Notes under the pieces: model-generated
Seen by the model: the letters and a program-made list of their open reading frames with translations, nothing else
Databases searched by the model: none
Told to the model about the DNA's origin: nothing
From: Acetobacteraceae bacterium
Lineage (GTDB): Bacteria > Pseudomonadota > Alphaproteobacteria > Acetobacterales > Acetobacteraceae
DNA length: 64,000 nt
NCBI GenBank assembly: GCA_030041255.1
Contig: JASHOF010000045.1
Span: 1 to 64,000, forward strand
Direction of reading: 5' to 3'
Part shown: positions 28,680-37,509 of the stretch, piece after piece
Position numbering within the stretch: the stretch's first letter is position 1
How the letters are laid out: every line of letters begins with the position of its first letter
Program-made: the position numbers and the translations under genes

Positions 28680-29584
28680 TGGGAAGCGACGCCATCGCTC
28701 TTAACGCCATTCCCGACACTGTGCGGGTGCTGCCCGACCCGCTCGACCCGCGCCTGACTTTGGCGGTCGTCGGCATCGACCAGACCGGGCAGGCCGCGCA
28801 CTCCAAGGTGGTGGTGGAACGGGCGCTGACGATCTTCCTGAACGCGCAGGAGATCGTCACCGCGATGACGATCGGCGATTATCCGGAGGAGCTTGCGATC
28901 GGGTTTCTTCTCAACCAAGGCATGCTGCTCGAGGACGACACGATCACCGGCGTCGATTACGACGAGGAACTCGCGGTCGTCGTCGTGCGCACCGAGCGCA
29001 AGACGAATTACGAAGAGAAGCTGCGCAAGAAGACGCAGACCTCCGGTTGCGCCCAGGGCACCGCCTTCGGCGACCTGATGGACGTGATCGAGGGGATCAC
29101 GCTGCCCGACGCCGAGCTTCGCACCTCGTGGCTGTACCGGCTGACGAACCGCATCAATACGCTTCCCTCGCTCTATCTCGAAGCGGGCGCCATCCACGGT
29201 GCGGTGCTCTGCCAACGCGATGAGCCGATCGCCTACATGGAGGATGTCGGCCGCCACAACGCGGTGGACAAGATCGCCGGCTACATGCACCGCCACGGCA
29301 TCGGCGGTGCCGACAAGATCTTCTACACCACCGGCCGGCTGACCTCGGAAATGGTGATCAAGACCGTGCGGATGGGTATTCCGGTCCTCATTTCCCGCTC
29401 CGGTTTCACCGCCTGGGGCGTGGAGCTGGCGCGAAAAACCGGGCTCACGCTGATCGGTCGCGCGCGCGGCAAGCGCTTCCTCGCGCTCTCGGGTGCGGAA
29501 CGGATCAGGTTCGACCAGGATCTCTCCTACGTCGAAGAAGAAAGCCTCAGGCATCGGCGCAAGGCCGCGCAAAGTGACGACTGA
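28679..29584 (+). CDS. fdhD: Formate dehydrogenase accessory sulfurtransferase FdhD
   Basis: A 301-residue protein that in E. coli takes sulfur from IscS and sulfurates the bis-MGD cofactor of formate dehydrogenases. Conserved segments: ERALTIFLNAQEIVTAMTIGDYPEELAIGFLLNQG, GAVLCQRDEPIAYMEDVGRHNAVDKIAGY, and TTGRLTSEMVIKTVRMGIPVLISRSG. The flexible loop that carries a Cys-x-x-Cys pair in E. coli reads TSGCAQGTAFGD here, leaving one Cys (Cys124). It overlaps the MoeA-PBP gene and mobA. Confidence 0.94.
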   Translation: MGSDAIALNAIPDTVRVLPDPLDPRLTLAVVGIDQTGQAAHSKVVVERALTIFLNAQEIVTAMTIGDYPEELAIGFLLNQGMLLEDDTITGVDYDEELAVVVVRTERKTNYEEKLRKKTQTSGCAQGTAFGDLMDVIEGITLPDAELRTSWLYRLTNRINTLPSLYLEAGAIHGAVLCQRDEPIAYMEDVGRHNAVDKIAGYMHRHGIGGADKIFYTTGRLTSEMVIKTVRMGIPVLISRSGFTAWGVELARKTGLTLIGRARGKRFLALSGAERIRFDQDLSYVEEESLRHRRKAAQSDD

Positions 29585-30203
29585 CGAAGCGGCCACGGTG
29601 GGGCTGATCCTGGCCGGCGGCCTGGCGCGGCGGATGGGCGGCGGTCACAAGATGCTGCGCAATGTCGGCGGCGAATCCGTGCTCAGCCGCCTGATCGATC
29701 GCTTGCACCCGCAGGTGAAGGCGCTGGTGCTGAACGTCAACGCCGATCCGGAGTTGTTCGCCACCTTCGATCTGCCGCTGGCCCCCGATGACCTGCCCGC
29801 GAATCCCGGCCCGCTGGCCGGTGTGCTGGCCGGGCTCGATTGGACGGCACGTGAGCGGCCCTCGGCACGATGGCTCGTGACCGTCCCGGGCGATGCCCCG
29901 TTCATCCCCGCCGATCTCGTCTCGCGCCTGCATGAAGAACGGCTGAAGCAGCGTGCTGAACTGGCCTGCGCCGCCTCCGCCGGGCGGACCCATCCGGTGG
30001 TCGCCCTTTGGCCGGTCGCACTCGCCGCCGCTCTCCGCCGCGCTCTGGTGGATGACGATATTCGCAAGATCGATCGCTTCACCGCCGACTACGACTGCGC
30101 CGTCGTCGAATGGCCGGCGGCCCCGCTCGATCCCTTTTTCAACGTCAATACGCCGGAAGATCTCGCCGAAGCGGAGCGCCTCGTGGCAGCGAACCCGGCA
30201 TAG
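29574..30203 (+). CDS. mobA: Molybdenum cofactor guanylyltransferase MobA
   Basis: The 209-residue enzyme joins GMP to molybdopterin to make the MGD form used by formate dehydrogenases. Motifs: LILAGGLARRMGGGHK (GTP-binding loop), PGPLAGVLAGLDW, TVPGDAPFIPADLV, HPVVALWPV and FFNVNTPEDLAEAE. GTG at 29574 is chosen: it overlaps the end of fdhD by 11 bases and gives the canonical N-terminus. Confidence 0.93.
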   Translation: MTTDEAATVGLILAGGLARRMGGGHKMLRNVGGESVLSRLIDRLHPQVKALVLNVNADPELFATFDLPLAPDDLPANPGPLAGVLAGLDWTARERPSARWLVTVPGDAPFIPADLVSRLHEERLKQRAELACAASAGRTHPVVALWPVALAAALRRALVDDDIRKIDRFTADYDCAVVEWPAAPLDPFFNVNTPEDLAEAERLVAANPA

Positions 30204-30237
30204 TGCAGCCTTACGGGACCGGTGTACCGGCCGCCCC

Positions 30238-30654
30238 TCAGTCCGCCCGCCGCATTTTCTCTTCGTTCATGAAGGAGCGAAGGACGGCGTTCATGCGCGT
30301 CTGATAGCCGGCACCCCGACCCTTGAACCAGTCGATCACATCCTCGTCCAGGCGCACCGATACCAGCCGCCAGAGCGGATCGCGCTTGACTGGAATCGCG
30401 GAGCGATCCAGGAGCGCGTGAATCCGCTCGGTCAGACAAAGGAGAGCGTGTTCAGTCAACCTGAACACGCTCTTGCGCACCGGCATGACCGCTTCGGCCT
30501 TGCGGTGCCAGTCCTTCGGCACCCGGCTCCAGTCGGGGTCCTCGCGAATGCTCTTCTCGAGCTCGGCCTCCGTCATCCGGCGGAGCCGGGCCATGTCGGT
30601 CCGGCTCAGGCCGCGCCTGCTCTGGCGGAGCTCAGCCATCGAAAATCTCTTCAT
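30238..30654 (-). CDS. BrnA-family antitoxin-like protein, no partner toxin gene
   Basis: The 138-residue protein ends in the BrnA ribbon-helix-helix-type motif: VSVRLDEDVIDWFKGRGAGY followed by QTRMNAVLRSFMNEE. The first ~80 residues are a basic, Arg-rich extension (RRGLSRTDMARLRRMTEAEL). In BrnT-BrnA systems the RNase toxin gene lies just upstream; here only 19 bases separate the start from the moeA stop, and no brnT-like frame is seen on either side. It could be a stand-alone DNA-binding repressor. A 13-base tandem repeat overlaps the start codon. Confidence 0.72.
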   Translation of the reverse strand: MKRFSMAELRQSRRGLSRTDMARLRRMTEAELEKSIREDPDWSRVPKDWHRKAEAVMPVRKSVFRLTEHALLCLTERIHALLDRSAIPVKRDPLWRLVSVRLDEDVIDWFKGRGAGYQTRMNAVLRSFMNEEKMRRAD

Positions 30655-30667
30655 AAAATCTTTTCAT
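30642..30667 (-). repeat. 13-base tandem repeat across the brnA-like start
   Basis: On the minus strand ATGAAAAGATTTT is followed directly by ATGAAGAGATTTT (one mismatch). The second copy holds the start codon of the BrnA-like gene. The first opens an 11-codon frame (MKRFYEEIFDG) that ends inside the gene in another frame. Confidence 0.85.
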
Positions 30668-30673
30668 AGTGAA

Positions 30674-31924
30674 TCAGATCAGGCTGGCATAGGGCAGGAA
30701 GTCCACCGCATCGCCGGGCGCGACCACGGTCACTCCCTCGGCGAGTTCTGCCAGCCCGTCTGTTTCGGTGAGCGAGCTCAGAATCCCGGCGCCGTCCTGC
30801 GGATGCTTGTGCGCGTCCAGCCGGCCATCCGCGGCGCGGACAAGGCGCACGCGCAGATATTCGCGCCGGCCGCTTTTCTTGCGATAGGCGAAGGCGGCAC
30901 GCACCGGTAACGGAACAGGCGGCGCGAGCATCGCCCCGCCGAGGGCGGCAATCAGCGGCCGTGCGACGTGGATGAAGGTGACGAACGCGGCGACCGGATT
31001 GCCCGGCAGAGAGATGAGCGGAGTGCCGGCGGCGATTCCCATCGCGACCGGCCGGCCGGGCTTGATGGCAAGGCGCCAGAACACCAGCCGGCCGAGCGCC
31101 TCCATCGCCTGGCGCACATGGTCTTCCTCGCCGGTGGAAACGCCGCCGGAGGTCAGCACGAGATCATGCGTCGCCGCCGCGGCCCGCAACGCCGCGGTGA
31201 TCTCCGCCCGCCCGTCCGGCAGAATCCCGCGATCGGAAACCTCCGCTCCCGTACGCCTGGCCAGCGCCGCCAGCAGCATGCGATTGGCATCGTAGAGCTT
31301 GGCGGGCGGCAATGGTTGCCCCGCTTCGACAACCTCGTCCCCGGTCGAGAACAAGGCCAGCCGGATGCGCCGCCTCACCGGCAGGCTGCGAAGACCGAGT
31401 GCCGCAGCGAGGGCGACATCCTGCGGCCGGAGCCGCCGCCCTGCCGGCAGCGCCTTGCTTCCCGCCGGCACGTCCTCGCCCCGCTTTCTCGTATTGGCCC
31501 CCTGGCGTAATCCGGCCGGCAGGTGCACGAGCCCGGCCGCGTCGGTCGCCACGTCCTCCTGCATGAAGACGGTGTCCGCACCCTCGGGCAAGGGTGCGCC
31601 GGTGAAGATGCGCCGCGCCGTGCCGGGCTTCAGACTGGTCCGGTCCGCTTCCCCGGCGGCGATGCGGCCCTCTACCGGCAGCGCCTTCGCATCTGCGAGA
31701 TCCGCCGCCCGTACGGCATAGCCGTCCACCGCCGAGTTGGCGAACGGCGGCAGATCGATGGGCGCGATCACATCCTCCGCCAGCACCCGCCCGTCGGCCG
31801 AGGAGAGCCCCACCGTCTCGATACCAACGCTCGGTTGCACATTGGCGGCAATGATCCGCATTGCCTCCTCGATCGGCAGCAGCGGCCCGCCGAAGGCGAA
31901 GCAGTCATCGGAAAGCTGGGCCAT
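30674..31924 (-). CDS. moeA: Molybdopterin molybdenumtransferase MoeA
   Basis: The 416-residue protein is the classical MoeA of the window, which ligates molybdate (or tungstate) to adenylated molybdopterin. Motifs: NSAVDGYAVRAADL, FTGAPLPEGADTVFMQED, LFSTGDEVVEAGQ, LTSGGVSTGEEDHV, LPGNPVAAFVTF and the C-terminal domain with RREYLRVRL. It is read opposite to the wtp-mobA genes and lies between mobB (12 bases upstream) and the BrnA-like gene. It is the third MoeA-type gene within 7 kb. Confidence 0.95.
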   Translation of the reverse strand: MAQLSDDCFAFGGPLLPIEEAMRIIAANVQPSVGIETVGLSSADGRVLAEDVIAPIDLPPFANSAVDGYAVRAADLADAKALPVEGRIAAGEADRTSLKPGTARRIFTGAPLPEGADTVFMQEDVATDAAGLVHLPAGLRQGANTRKRGEDVPAGSKALPAGRRLRPQDVALAAALGLRSLPVRRRIRLALFSTGDEVVEAGQPLPPAKLYDANRMLLAALARRTGAEVSDRGILPDGRAEITAALRAAAATHDLVLTSGGVSTGEEDHVRQAMEALGRLVFWRLAIKPGRPVAMGIAAGTPLISLPGNPVAAFVTFIHVARPLIAALGGAMLAPPVPLPVRAAFAYRKKSGRREYLRVRLVRAADGRLDAHKHPQDGAGILSSLTETDGLAELAEGVTVVAPGDAVDFLPYASLI

Positions 31925-31936
31925 CGAAGGTGCCCT

Positions 31937-32461
31937 TCACTCTCGCCCGGGCCAACGGATCTGCTGGACGGGCAGGGCTTCGGCCAGCACGAACTCGGCG
32001 ATTCTCTCCACTTCATCGAGGCCCAGAACCGGCACGCGCGCCTCCGGGAACGGTGTGTCGGAGACCACCGCCACGATCGACGGATCGCCCGTGTGAAGCG
32101 GCGCCTTTCCGTTTGCCCGGCGGTAGATCTCGAGCTTCGGATGGGGCTCGTGCTTGAATCCCTCCACCAGCACCAGGTCGGCAGGCCCCAGGCGGCACAG
32201 CAATTCCTCGAGCTTCGGCTCCGGCGCGCCACGCAACTCGTGCATCAGCGCCCAGCGATTGGCGGAGGCGACGAGCACTTCGCTCGCGCCGGCCGCCCGG
32301 TGCTCCCAGGAATCCTTGCCGGGCTGATCGACGTCGAAGCCGTGATGCGCGTGCTTCAGTGTCGATACCCTCAATCCGCGTTTCACCAGGACGGGAACTA
32401 AGCGGCAGAGGAGCGTCGTCTTGCCGGACCCATTCCATCCGGCAAGGCCGATTATGCGCAT
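31937..32461 (-). CDS. mobB: Molybdopterin-guanine dinucleotide biosynthesis adapter MobB
   Basis: A 174-residue P-loop GTPase, with the Walker A GWNGSGKTT near the N-terminus, VSTLKHAHHGFDVDQPGKDSW (MobB signature), LVLVEGFKHEPHPKLEIYR and a C-terminal IAEFVL helix. The frame extends to 32494, but the ATG at 32461 begins the family start MRIIGLAG. It assists MobA in cofactor maturation. It is divergent from the formate dehydrogenase operon (about 110 bases between starts), where a shared control region is plausible. Confidence 0.9.
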   Translation of the reverse strand: MRIIGLAGWNGSGKTTLLCRLVPVLVKRGLRVSTLKHAHHGFDVDQPGKDSWEHRAAGASEVLVASANRWALMHELRGAPEPKLEELLCRLGPADLVLVEGFKHEPHPKLEIYRRANGKAPLHTGDPSIVAVVSDTPFPEARVPVLGLDEVERIAEFVLAEALPVQQIRWPGRE

Positions 32462-32570
32462 CCGGCCGGGATCCGGGCGGTTCGGGACTTGCAAAACATG
32501 AGGCTAAAATGGAGGGTTCGGTTGATCGCAGCAAGCTTCCGGCATAGATGAGGGATTGAAGGGGCCTGAG

Positions 32571-34313
32571 ATGAGCCATACCGGTCTGGGTGGCGTGGGG
32601 GGCAACGGGGCCTCGCCACCCGAGCTGCACAGATTCCGGCATCCCGGCAGCGGGCGCGGCCACGCAAGGCCGACGCCAAAAGGGCGCCCGGTCGATCCGC
32701 GTGCGCACGATGAGATCGAAGCGCTGCTCGGCGACAGGCCGCGCCGGCGCGATCTCCTGATCGAGCATCTGCATTTGATCCAGGATGCAAAAGGGCAGCT
32801 TTCCGCAGCGCACCTGGCCGCACTCGCCGATCTCATGCGCCTTTCAATGACCGAGGTGTACGAGGTGGCGACCTTCTACGCGCATTTCGACGTCGTGAAG
32901 GAAGGAGAGGCGCCGATCCCGCCGCTGACCGTACGTGTCTGCGACAGCGTGACCTGCGCGCTGTTCGGATCGGAACAGCTTCTCGCCGATCTCGGAAAAC
33001 GCCTCGGCGCCGATGTGCGCGTGGTGCGCGCGCCCTGCGTCGGGTTGTGCGATCAGGCCCCGGCGGTCGAGGTCGGGCATCATTTCCTGCACCACGCCGA
33101 TGTCGGCGTGATCGAACAGGCGGTAAAGGCCGGCCGGCATCACCCCGCAATTCCTTCCTACATCGATCATGCCGCCTACGTCGCAGGCGGTGGCTATGCG
33201 CTGCTGGAACGCCTTCGCTCGGGTGGATTGACGTCAGAGGCGGTCTTGAAGGTGCTGGACGATGGCGCGCTGCGCGGTCTCGGTGGCGCCGGCTTTCCCA
33301 CCGGGCGCAAATGGCGCTCGGTCCTCGGTCAGCCCGCCCCGCGGCTGATGGCGGTCAATGCCGACGAAGGCGAGCCCGGGACGTTCAAGGATCGCCATTT
33401 CCTCTACAGCGACCCCCACCGCGTGCTCGAAGGCATGCTGATCGCCGCGCATGTCGTCGAGGCAACCGACATCTACTTCTACCTGCGCGACGAATATCCG
33501 ATCGGCCACGAGATCCTGCGCCAGGAACTGCCGAAACTCTCGCCCGGCGGCCCGCGCGTGCATCTGCGCCGCGGTGCCGGCGCCTATATCTGCGGCGAGG
33601 AATCCTCGATGCTCGAAAGCATCGAGGGCAAGCGCGGCCTGCCGCGCCAGAAGCCACCCTATCCGTTCCAGGTCGGGCTGTTGGGGCGCCCGACGCTGAT
33701 CAACAACGTCGAAACTCTCTACTGGGTGCGCGAGCTTCTCGAGAAGGGCGCCGTCTGGTGGACCGGCCACGGCCGCAACGGCGGGAAGGGGCTGCGCAGC
33801 TACTCGGTTTCCGGGCGCGTGCGGGATCCGGGTGTGAAGATTGCGCCGGCCGGCGTCACCGTCCATGAACTGATCGAGGAATTCTGTGGCGGCATGCAAC
33901 CGGGGCATCGCTTCGCGGCCTACCTGCCCGGCGGCGCCTCGGGCGGCATTCTTCCCGCCTCGATGGCCGACATCCCGCTCGATTTCGGCACGCTCGAAAA
34001 ATACGGCTGCCTGATCGGCTCTGCCGCCATCGTCGTGCTGTCCGACAAGGACGACGTGAAGGAAACGGCACGCAACCTGATGCGCTTTTTCGAGGATGAG
34101 AGCTGCGGCCAGTGCACACCCTGTCGCTTGGGTACGCAGAAGGCGCGCATCCTGATGGAACGCCCGGTCTGGGACCGCCCACTCCTCGGAGAGCTGGGCC
34201 AGGTGATGCGCGACGCTTCGATCTGTGGTCTCGGCCAGGCGGCACCCAACCCGGTCGATTGCGTGATCCGTTATTTCCCTGAAGCGTTTGCGAACGGAGA
34301 TGCCAGGCCATGA
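32571..34313 (+). CDS. fdh1B: NAD-linked formate dehydrogenase beta subunit, NuoE-NuoF fusion
   Basis: A 580-residue fusion. Residues ~45-170 are a NuoE/FdsG thioredoxin-like [2Fe-2S] domain with Cys124, Cys129, Cys156 and Cys160. Residues ~220-570 are NuoF/FdsB with the FMN site RGLGGAGFPTGRKWR, NADEGEPGTFKDRHFL, GEESSMLESIEGKRG, and [4Fe-4S] ligands in ESCGQCTPCRLG plus SICGLGQAAPNPV. The same fusion forms the beta subunit of the tungsten-containing FDH1 of Methylorubrum extorquens. It passes electrons from the alpha subunit to NAD+. It overlaps the alpha gene by four bases. Confidence 0.92.
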   Translation: MSHTGLGGVGGNGASPPELHRFRHPGSGRGHARPTPKGRPVDPRAHDEIEALLGDRPRRRDLLIEHLHLIQDAKGQLSAAHLAALADLMRLSMTEVYEVATFYAHFDVVKEGEAPIPPLTVRVCDSVTCALFGSEQLLADLGKRLGADVRVVRAPCVGLCDQAPAVEVGHHFLHHADVGVIEQAVKAGRHHPAIPSYIDHAAYVAGGGYALLERLRSGGLTSEAVLKVLDDGALRGLGGAGFPTGRKWRSVLGQPAPRLMAVNADEGEPGTFKDRHFLYSDPHRVLEGMLIAAHVVEATDIYFYLRDEYPIGHEILRQELPKLSPGGPRVHLRRGAGAYICGEESSMLESIEGKRGLPRQKPPYPFQVGLLGRPTLINNVETLYWVRELLEKGAVWWTGHGRNGGKGLRSYSVSGRVRDPGVKIAPAGVTVHELIEEFCGGMQPGHRFAAYLPGGASGGILPASMADIPLDFGTLEKYGCLIGSAAIVVLSDKDDVKETARNLMRFFEDESCGQCTPCRLGTQKARILMERPVWDRPLLGELGQVMRDASICGLGQAAPNPVDCVIRYFPEAFANGDARP

Positions 34314-37084
34314 GCGAGCCGATCCTGTTCGAGTTGGACGGACAGCAGGTAGAGGTGCGCCCGGGCGAGACGATCTGGCAGGTCGCCAACCGGCTGGGAA
34401 CCGAGATTCCGCATCTCTGCTACGCCCCGGAACCAGGTTATCGGGCGGACGGCAATTGCCGCGCCTGCATGGTGGAAATCGAAGGGGAACGTGTGCTGGC
34501 ACCTTCCTGCACCCGCAAGCCCACGCCCGGCATGCGTGTCAGGAGCGCCACCGAACGCGCGAAGAAGGCGCGCCGGATGGTGATGGAACTGCTGATCGCC
34601 GATCAGCCTGAGCGCGCAACATCCCACGATCCGACATCGAAGTTCTGGGCCTGGGCCGACCGCCAGGAGATCTCGGAAAGCCGCTTCCGGCACAGCGATC
34701 GCTGGGCACCCGATCCCAGCCACCCGGCGATGCGCGTCAACCTCGATGCCTGCATCCAGTGCAATCTCTGCGTGCGCGCCTGCCGCGAGGTGCAGGTGAA
34801 CGATGTCATCGGCATGGCCTTTCGTGGCGCGGGCAGCAAGATCGTGTTCGACATGGACGACCCGATGGGGCAGTCCACCTGCGTCGGCTGCGGCGAATGC
34901 GTGCAGGCCTGTCCGACCGGCGCACTCATGCCGGCGGCCTATCTGGACGAGAAAGGGACTCGCGTCGTCTGGCCGGACCGCACGGTGGACAGCATGTGCC
35001 CCTATTGCGGCGTCGGCTGCCAGGTGCACTACCACGTGAAGGATGAGAAGCTGGTCTACGCCGAAGGGCGCGACGGGCCGGCGAACCACAAACGCCTGTG
35101 CGTCAAGGGCCGCTTCGGCTTCGACTATATCCACCACCCGAACCGGCTGACGAAGCCGCTGATCCGCCGCGACGGCGTGGCGAAGAATGCCCTCGATCAG
35201 GTGGACCCCGCCAACCCCTTCACCCACTTCCGTGAGGCGACCTGGGAGGAGGCGCTGGATCGTGCCGGCGGCGGGCTCAAGCGGCTCCTCGACCGTCACG
35301 GCCCGGCATCGCTCGCCGGCTTCGGCTCGGCAAAGGGAACCAACGAGGAAGCCTACCTCTTCCAGAAGCTGGTGCGCACCGGCTTCGGGTCCAACAATGT
35401 CGATCATTGCACGCGGCTCTGTCATGCTTCCTCCGTCGCCGCGCTGATGGAGGGAATTAATTCCGGTGCCGTCACCGCACCGTTCGCGGCGGCCCTGGAT
35501 GCCGAGGTCATCATCGTGATCGGCGCCAATCCGACGGTGAATCATCCGGTCGCCGCGACCTTCATCAAGAACGCCGTCAAGAAGAACGGCGCCAAGCTGA
35601 TCGTGATGGATCCGCGCTATCAGGGTCTCTCGCGCCACGCCCTGCACCATCTGGCCTTCAAGCCGGGCAGCGACGTCGCGCTCTTGAACGCGCTCATCCA
35701 TACAATCATCGAGGAAGGTCTCACCGATCAGCAGTATATCGCCGCCTGGACCGAGGGCTTCGACGAGCTGAAGGAGCGGATCAAGGATTTCCCGCCGGAA
35801 AAAATGGCCGAGGTGTGCGGCATTCCGGCCAGGACCCTGCGCGAAGTCGCACGGCTCTACGCCCGCTCCCGTGCCTCGATCATCTTCTGGGGCATGGGCA
35901 TCAGCCAGCATATCCACGGCACGGACAATGCGCGCTGCCTGATCGCGCTGGCGATGATCACGGGCCAGGTCGGCCGCAAAGGCGCCGGACTGCATCCATT
36001 ACGTGGTCAGAATAATGTGCAGGGTGCCTCGGATGCCGGGCTGATCCCGAATGTCTATCCCGACTATCAGCGGGTCACCGATCCTGAGCTCCGCGCGCTC
36101 TTCGAGCAGCGCTGGAATACCAGGCTCGACCCGAAAGCGGGGCTCACCGTGGTCGAGATCATGCACGCGATCCACGCCGGCACCATCCGCGGCATGTACA
36201 TCCTGGGCGAGAACCCGGCGATGTCCGATCCCGACCTCAACCATGCCCGCGAGGCGCTGGCCAAGCTCCGGCATCTCGTCGTGCAGGATCTCTTCCTCAC
36301 AGAAACCGCCTGCTATGCCGACGTCGTGTTGCCCGCCTCGAGCTTCGCCGAAAAGTCCGGCACTTTCACCAATACCGACCGGCGGGTGCAACGGGTGCGG
36401 AAGGTGGTGGACTCGCCGGGGGAGGCGCGCCAGGACTGGGGGGTCATCCAGGAGATCGCCCGGCGCATGGGGCTCGACTGGAATTATACCGCCCCGGACG
36501 AGGTCTATGCCGAGATGGCCTCGACCATGCCCTCCCTCAACAACATCACCTGGGAGAGGCTGGAGCGCGAGGGTGCCGTCACCTATCCCGTCGATGGTCC
36601 GGACAAGCCGGGCAACGAGATCATCTTCGCCTCCGGTTTTCCGACCAGGAGCGGGCGCGCCAGGATCGTGCCGGCCAAGGTTCTGCCGCCCGACGAACTG
36701 CCGGACGACAAGTATCCGTTGGTGCTGACCACCGGTCGTGTCCTCGAGCATTGGCACACCGGTGCCATGACCCGTCGCGCCAGCGTGCTCGATGCGCTGG
36801 AACCGGAAGCAATCGCCGTGATGGCGCCGCGCGAGATGCACCGCATGGGGCTCGCACCCGCCGACATGATCCGTCTCGAAACCCGTCGTGGCGTGATCGA
36901 ACTCAAGGTGCGCGCCGACCGGGACGTCCCCGAGGGCATGGTGTTCATGCCGTTCTGCTATGCCGAGGCAGCGGCCAATCTGCTCACCAACCCGAATCTC
37001 GATCCCTGGGGCAAGATCCCGGAATTCAAGTTCTGCGCTGCACGCGTGACCTGCGCGGAGAAGCTGTCCACGGCAGCCGAGTAA
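34310..37084 (+). CDS. fdh1A: NAD-linked formate dehydrogenase alpha subunit (W/Mo-bis-MGD)
   Basis: A 924-residue catalytic subunit that oxidises formate to CO2. Order: [2Fe-2S] domain (Cys37, Cys50, Cys53, Cys67), two [4Fe-4S] ferredoxin sites (DACIQCNLCVRACRE; STCVGCGECVQACPTGAL), the MGD-domain [4Fe-4S] (SMCPYCGVGCQVHYHV), and the bis-MGD domains. The metal ligand is Cys371 followed by His372 (RLCHASS), so this is a cysteine, not selenocysteine, enzyme. The C-terminal domain has ENPAMSDPDL and GRVLEHWHTGAMTRR. No Tat signal: cytoplasmic. With the NuoEF fusion and wtpABC upstream it most resembles the tungsten FDH1 type; the metal itself cannot be read from sequence. Confidence 0.93.
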   Translation: MSEPILFELDGQQVEVRPGETIWQVANRLGTEIPHLCYAPEPGYRADGNCRACMVEIEGERVLAPSCTRKPTPGMRVRSATERAKKARRMVMELLIADQPERATSHDPTSKFWAWADRQEISESRFRHSDRWAPDPSHPAMRVNLDACIQCNLCVRACREVQVNDVIGMAFRGAGSKIVFDMDDPMGQSTCVGCGECVQACPTGALMPAAYLDEKGTRVVWPDRTVDSMCPYCGVGCQVHYHVKDEKLVYAEGRDGPANHKRLCVKGRFGFDYIHHPNRLTKPLIRRDGVAKNALDQVDPANPFTHFREATWEEALDRAGGGLKRLLDRHGPASLAGFGSAKGTNEEAYLFQKLVRTGFGSNNVDHCTRLCHASSVAALMEGINSGAVTAPFAAALDAEVIIVIGANPTVNHPVAATFIKNAVKKNGAKLIVMDPRYQGLSRHALHHLAFKPGSDVALLNALIHTIIEEGLTDQQYIAAWTEGFDELKERIKDFPPEKMAEVCGIPARTLREVARLYARSRASIIFWGMGISQHIHGTDNARCLIALAMITGQVGRKGAGLHPLRGQNNVQGASDAGLIPNVYPDYQRVTDPELRALFEQRWNTRLDPKAGLTVVEIMHAIHAGTIRGMYILGENPAMSDPDLNHAREALAKLRHLVVQDLFLTETACYADVVLPASSFAEKSGTFTNTDRRVQRVRKVVDSPGEARQDWGVIQEIARRMGLDWNYTAPDEVYAEMASTMPSLNNITWERLEREGAVTYPVDGPDKPGNEIIFASGFPTRSGRARIVPAKVLPPDELPDDKYPLVLTTGRVLEHWHTGAMTRRASVLDALEPEAIAVMAPREMHRMGLAPADMIRLETRRGVIELKVRADRDVPEGMVFMPFCYAEAAANLLTNPNLDPWGKIPEFKFCAARVTCAEKLSTAAE

Positions 37085-37509
37085 CCGGAGTCCGTCTCCA
37101 CCGTTACCTCGGCCCTGGCTGGGCGATCCTGCCATGCAACCAAACGTACCCGGCAACCACCCGTGGATGAACCGCGCGAAGGCACTTGAACAAGGCTCCC
37201 ATGCTGGGCTAGCCTGATTGTTACAAAGCGCGTTACCATGCGCGTCTCGTGACTGCGGTGATGGAGTCCGCCACTTTCGCCATCTGGGCTGATGACTCCT
37301 AACCATGCCTTCCTCGGTCCACCACGAGGCGGAGGAGGGTAAGGGAGGGGTTGTATGGTCGGGCTCATCCTGAGGCGCCCTCCGCGGCGCCAGCCTGGGG
37401 CGTTGAATGCGCGTCGCGGTCGGTTCGTTTGCAATGCGATCCTGCCGGTACCGCTGACCTCCCCTGGGCCCCCTCTGGCCGCGCGTCGGCCGAGCAGTTG
37501 GTAGGACCC
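37085..37509 (+). other. 425-base gene-free region between fdh1A and the Ehr-like operon
   Basis: The longest gene-free stretch in the window. It contains a weak promoter-like pair (TTGAAC at 37186-37191, 18 bases, TAGCCT at 37210-37215). There is a short hairpin CCTCG/CGAGG (37312-37329) and a GC hairpin GGCGCC-N6-GGCGCC (37374-37391). The part from about 37300 to 37400 looks like the GC-rich intergenic palindromic elements common in alphaproteobacteria. A frame open upstream of the next gene gives no recognisable protein. Confidence 0.55.

Noticed and set aside
30238-30654. Complete BrnT-BrnA toxin-antitoxin locus.
   Set aside because: There is no room for a toxin gene between the antitoxin-like gene and moeA, and none on the other side.
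37170-37215. Sigma54-type promoter (GG-N10-GC) before the Ehr-like operon, as expected for FhlA-regulated systems.
   Set aside because: The GGCAC at 37181 is followed by GC at the wrong distance; no correctly spaced pair was found.
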